Below, piece by piece: positions 61,930 to 64,000 of a stretch of 64,000 bases of DNA. Under the pieces are notes generated by a model. It saw only the letters and a list, made by a program, of their open reading frames with translations, had not been told where the DNA came from and did not search any database. The DNA comes from Planctomycetaceae bacterium (GTDB taxonomy: Bacteria > Planctomycetota > Planctomycetia > Planctomycetales > Planctomycetaceae). The stretch is from NCBI GenBank assembly GCA_020638955.1, contig JACKHO010000002.1, positions 310,001 to 374,000 on the forward strand. Reading direction: 5' to 3'. The position numbers and the translations under genes were made by a program. Position 1 is the first letter of the stretch. Each line of letters starts with the position of its first letter.

Positions 61930-63255
61930 ATGAAGAAACTCGTTCCTGCCTTTATTTTCTGTTGGCTGGCCCTTGTTGCCGTTTCCGCAGCGGCGCCGCC
62001 GAATATTGTGCTGATTCTCTCCGATGATCAGGCATGGACCGACTATGGATTCATGGGGCATGAGCACATTCAGACACCGCATTTAGATCAACTCGCGAAA
62101 CAGTCGCTTACATTCACTCGCGGGTATGTGCCCGACAGTTTGTGCCGTCCGTCATTGACGACCATTGTCACGGGCCGATATCCCCACGAGCACGGCATTG
62201 TCGGAAATGATCCCCCGCCACCAGCGGGACTCGAAAACGCACCGAAGGGAAAAGTGTTCGCCAGCCCTGAATACCTCCCCATTCGCAACAAATACATCGA
62301 GCACATTGACGACGAGCAAACGCTAGCCGGCATGCTGCACGATGAGTTGGGATATGTTTCGCATCAATCAGGGAAGTGGTGGGAGGGACATTTCTCTCGT
62401 GGTGGATTTACGCATGGCATGACGCACGGCGACCGCACCAAAGGAGGTCGGCATGGTGACAATGGACTCACCATTGGTCGGCAGGGACTGAAGCCCGTGT
62501 TCGACTTCATGGACATGGCTCAGGAGCAGCAGAAGCCGTTCTTTGTTTACTACGCTCCCTTCATGCCGCACACGCCGCATACTCCGCCGCAGCGTCTGTT
62601 GGACAAGTACAAAGATAAAACGCCGCATCTCCCCATCGCGAAATACTGGGCGATGTGTGAATGGTTTGATGAAACAATTGGCGATTTGCTCGGCTATTTG
62701 GACGACCACAAGCTCGCCGAGAACACCATTGTTGTGTATGTGTGCGACAACGGTTGGATCAACATGGAAGATGCCAGCCGCTACGCACCACGTTCCAAAC
62801 GGTCGCAATATGAAGGTGGTATTCGCAATCCGATTTCGTTTCGGTGGCCTGGTAAAATCCAGCCAAAAATGGATGAAACGCACCTTGCGAGCAGCATCGA
62901 CATTGTGCCGACGCTCTTAACGGCGGTTGGGATTGATGTGCCGAAACGCCTGCAAGGGATCAACCTCGCTGATGGCGCCGTTGTGGAAAAACGAAAGGCA
63001 ATTTTCGGCGAAATCCTGGAGCACGACATTCAGCACATGACGGACCCAGTCGCAAGCCTGCGGTTCCGCTGGGTCATTGATGGGGAATGGAAACTCATTG
63101 TTCCGCATGCGGGACGTGAGCCAAATGCTGAGGTGGAGCTGTTTCACATCACCGATGATCCGTTCGAGAAGCACAACCTCGCCTCTACCGAAGCAGCCCG
63201 CGTGAAAGCGCTGACAGCAGAAATCGACGCGTGGTGGCCGGTCGCTGCTCCATAG
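61930..63255 (+). CDS. Secreted sulfatase with non-canonical active-site motif
   Basis: A 441-residue sulfatase-family protein with a signal peptide cut near residue 21. Metal-binding residues are in LILSDDQAW (D32, D33), followed by TPHLDQLAKQ. The formylglycine region reads C72-R-P-S-L76: the cysteine, proline and serine are kept but the usual arginine is leucine. This C-x-P-S-L variant occurs in sulfatase-like relatives, and its modification and activity are uncertain. The C-terminal region (VELFHITDDPFEKHNLA) is typical of the family. It ends at the stop of the converging RNase HII-like gene, one base away. Confidence 0.88.
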   Translation: MKKLVPAFIFCWLALVAVSAAAPPNIVLILSDDQAWTDYGFMGHEHIQTPHLDQLAKQSLTFTRGYVPDSLCRPSLTTIVTGRYPHEHGIVGNDPPPPAGLENAPKGKVFASPEYLPIRNKYIEHIDDEQTLAGMLHDELGYVSHQSGKWWEGHFSRGGFTHGMTHGDRTKGGRHGDNGLTIGRQGLKPVFDFMDMAQEQQKPFFVYYAPFMPHTPHTPPQRLLDKYKDKTPHLPIAKYWAMCEWFDETIGDLLGYLDDHKLAENTIVVYVCDNGWINMEDASRYAPRSKRSQYEGGIRNPISFRWPGKIQPKMDETHLASSIDIVPTLLTAVGIDVPKRLQGINLADGAVVEKRKAIFGEILEHDIQHMTDPVASLRFRWVIDGEWKLIVPHAGREPNAEVELFHITDDPFEKHNLASTEAARVKALTAEIDAWWPVAAP

Positions 63256-64000
63256 TTAGCGGGCCCGCCAAAAATCTGCGTCGGCGACACCGAGACACTT
63301 TCGAGTCTCGGCTGTTTCGTCGCGAAAGCGTTTCGCGTCGTTGGGATACCCTTTCGTCGGTTTGATGTCCGGCAGATGTCGTTTCCAGAACCGGTTGAAA
63401 GCTTCCATCGAGAGTTCGCGCACGTACTTCGAGACAATGGACGCCGCGGCGACTGGCAGGTGTGCTTCGCCGCCCACCTGGAAGCGAACTTCGTTTCCAC
63501 CCAGCGCGTACCGACTCAGCTCGGGGCCTTCTTCGAGCGTGTCGAGTGAGTGGCCGCTGTATGCTGTTGACAGCAAGTCGCCGTAACGGTTCCGTCCGCC
63601 ATGTTTGTCGCTGACGACGAATGAGGCGACATCCGAACTGGGAAGCCACGCACGCTTCACTGTTTCGAGCATGGTGGTGGAAAGCAGCAGTGATTTGTTC
63701 CCCGTTTCGTCGATCCGTTTGTTGAACTGGCGTGGGAACAACACGCTGCTTGAAATGTGAAGCGATCCCATGTTGGCCAATTTGATGGCAGCCTCCAGAC
63801 GTCTTGCCCAGGAGTCGACATCTGAGGCATCGAGTTCAAACGGGACGGCGACGTTGTCTGATTCCAGCCAGAGTTCGCCCGCTGTGGACTTCTCTCCGGT
63901 GCTATCACCTGTGAGCCAGGCAATGAGTTCCAATAGAGTTGCCGACTGACATCCCGCGTTTCGCAGCAATGCCACTGCCGCACGTTCCAGGCGACCGAAA
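63256..64000 (-). CDS. RNase HII-like protein (partial, runs off window)
   Basis: The visible part is about 248 residues; the frame stays open to the window edge, so the start lies beyond 64000 and the GTG at 63975 is not convincing. The C-terminal half resembles RNase HII: AHLPVAAASIVSKYVREL corresponds to the AIAAASIxAKxxRD helix, and KPTKGYPNDAKRF to the KGYxTxxH element. The aspartate normally after the arginine in that helix is glutamate here. The region before it (VVSDKHGGRNRYGDLL) could carry another metal ligand. It may be a planctomycete-specific relative of RNase HII that cleaves RNA in RNA/DNA hybrids, or a diverged homologue with another role. Confidence 0.5.
   Translation of the reverse strand, partial: FGRLERAAVALLRNAGCQSATLLELIAWLTGDSTGEKSTAGELWLESDNVAVPFELDASDVDSWARRLEAAIKLANMGSLHISSSVLFPRQFNKRIDETGNKSLLLSTTMLETVKRAWLPSSDVASFVVSDKHGGRNRYGDLLSTAYSGHSLDTLEEGPELSRYALGGNEVRFQVGGEAHLPVAAASIVSKYVRELSMEAFNRFWKRHLPDIKPTKGYPNDAKRFRDETAETRKCLGVADADFWRAR

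Noticed and set aside
1..64000. CRISPR array, tRNA, rRNA or prophage
   Set aside because: None was recognised by reading. A tRNA or small RNA could still be missed; a covariance-model scan would settle this.

Overview
The window looks like a chromosomal segment of a planctomycete (Planctomycetota, probably a Planctomycetaceae-like lineage). The basis is gene content: several secreted sulfatases together with an anaerobic-type sulfatase maturase, a cytochrome c/DUF1587-1595-1592-1588-1585 protein with a PA14 domain, paired DUF1559 prepilin-like proteins, a secreted PQQ-propeller/LamG giant, an HTTM protein, a BatA-like membrane protein, MoxR ATPases, a bacterial SUI1/eIF1-like factor and a membrane Ser/Thr kinase. 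GC content is moderate by eye and most genes have long antisense shadow frames. No rRNA, tRNA, CRISPR array or prophage was recognised by reading.

Layout. 1-5.7 kb (minus): sulfatase, GT39-like membrane glycosyltransferase, alkaline phosphatase. 5.8-9.9 kb (plus): proC, a GlmS-like SIS protein and a BatA/VWA protein in a tight run. 9.9-10.7 kb: a non-coding patch with a duplicated ~190 bp unit carrying an imperfect palindrome, followed by an accessory gene with an Apea-like HEPN signature. 11.9-15.8 kb: a secreted PQQ-propeller/LamG protein whose N-terminus resembles a methyltransferase. 16-18 kb: flavin reductase-like, LRR-like and small coiled-coil genes. 18.3-19.4 kb: prfB, which needs a programmed +1 frameshift. 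19.4-23.2 kb (minus): Ser/Thr kinase followed by a PAS/SpoIIE-type phosphatase. 23.4-28.5 kb (plus): LptF/G-like permease, thioredoxin-fold protein, scpA and the cytochrome/PA14/DUF1592 protein. 28.9-30.3 kb: an IS4-family transposase broken by one in-frame amber codon. 30.3-34.1 kb (minus): aldehyde ferredoxin oxidoreductase, pyrF and a degenerate sulfatase-like protein. 34.2-42.5 kb: small membrane protein, then a long minus-strand run (sulfatase maturase, glpK, metallophosphatase, SufT-like factor, cystathionine gamma-synthase family enzyme, serine hydrolase, AAA ATPase). 42.8-54.5 kb: sigma factor, gatC, MoxR, sulfatase, small membrane proteins, HTTM protein, SUI1, a large secreted unknown and two DUF1559 proteins. 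54.7-64 kb: S9 dipeptidyl peptidase, nitrilase-family amidohydrolase, pyruvate carboxylase, sulfatase and a partial RNase HII-like gene.

Functional links. The sulfatases need formylglycine and the window also carries a radical SAM maturase that could supply it. The kinase and phosphatase form a plausible signalling pair. The secreted hydrolases (sulfatases, alkaline phosphatase, S9 peptidase, serine hydrolase) fit a polymer-degrading life style. The least explained material is the set of dispersed palindromic repeat families (28.5, 32.2 and 38.7 kb; 9.9, 10.4 and 54.6 kb; 15.9-16.0 kb), the pseudo-sulfatase beside pyrF, the methyltransferase-like/PQQ/LamG fusion, the HEPN-like gene, and the 675-residue secreted unknown beside the DUF1559 pair. 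I did not find a clear multi-gene defence or biosynthetic system.
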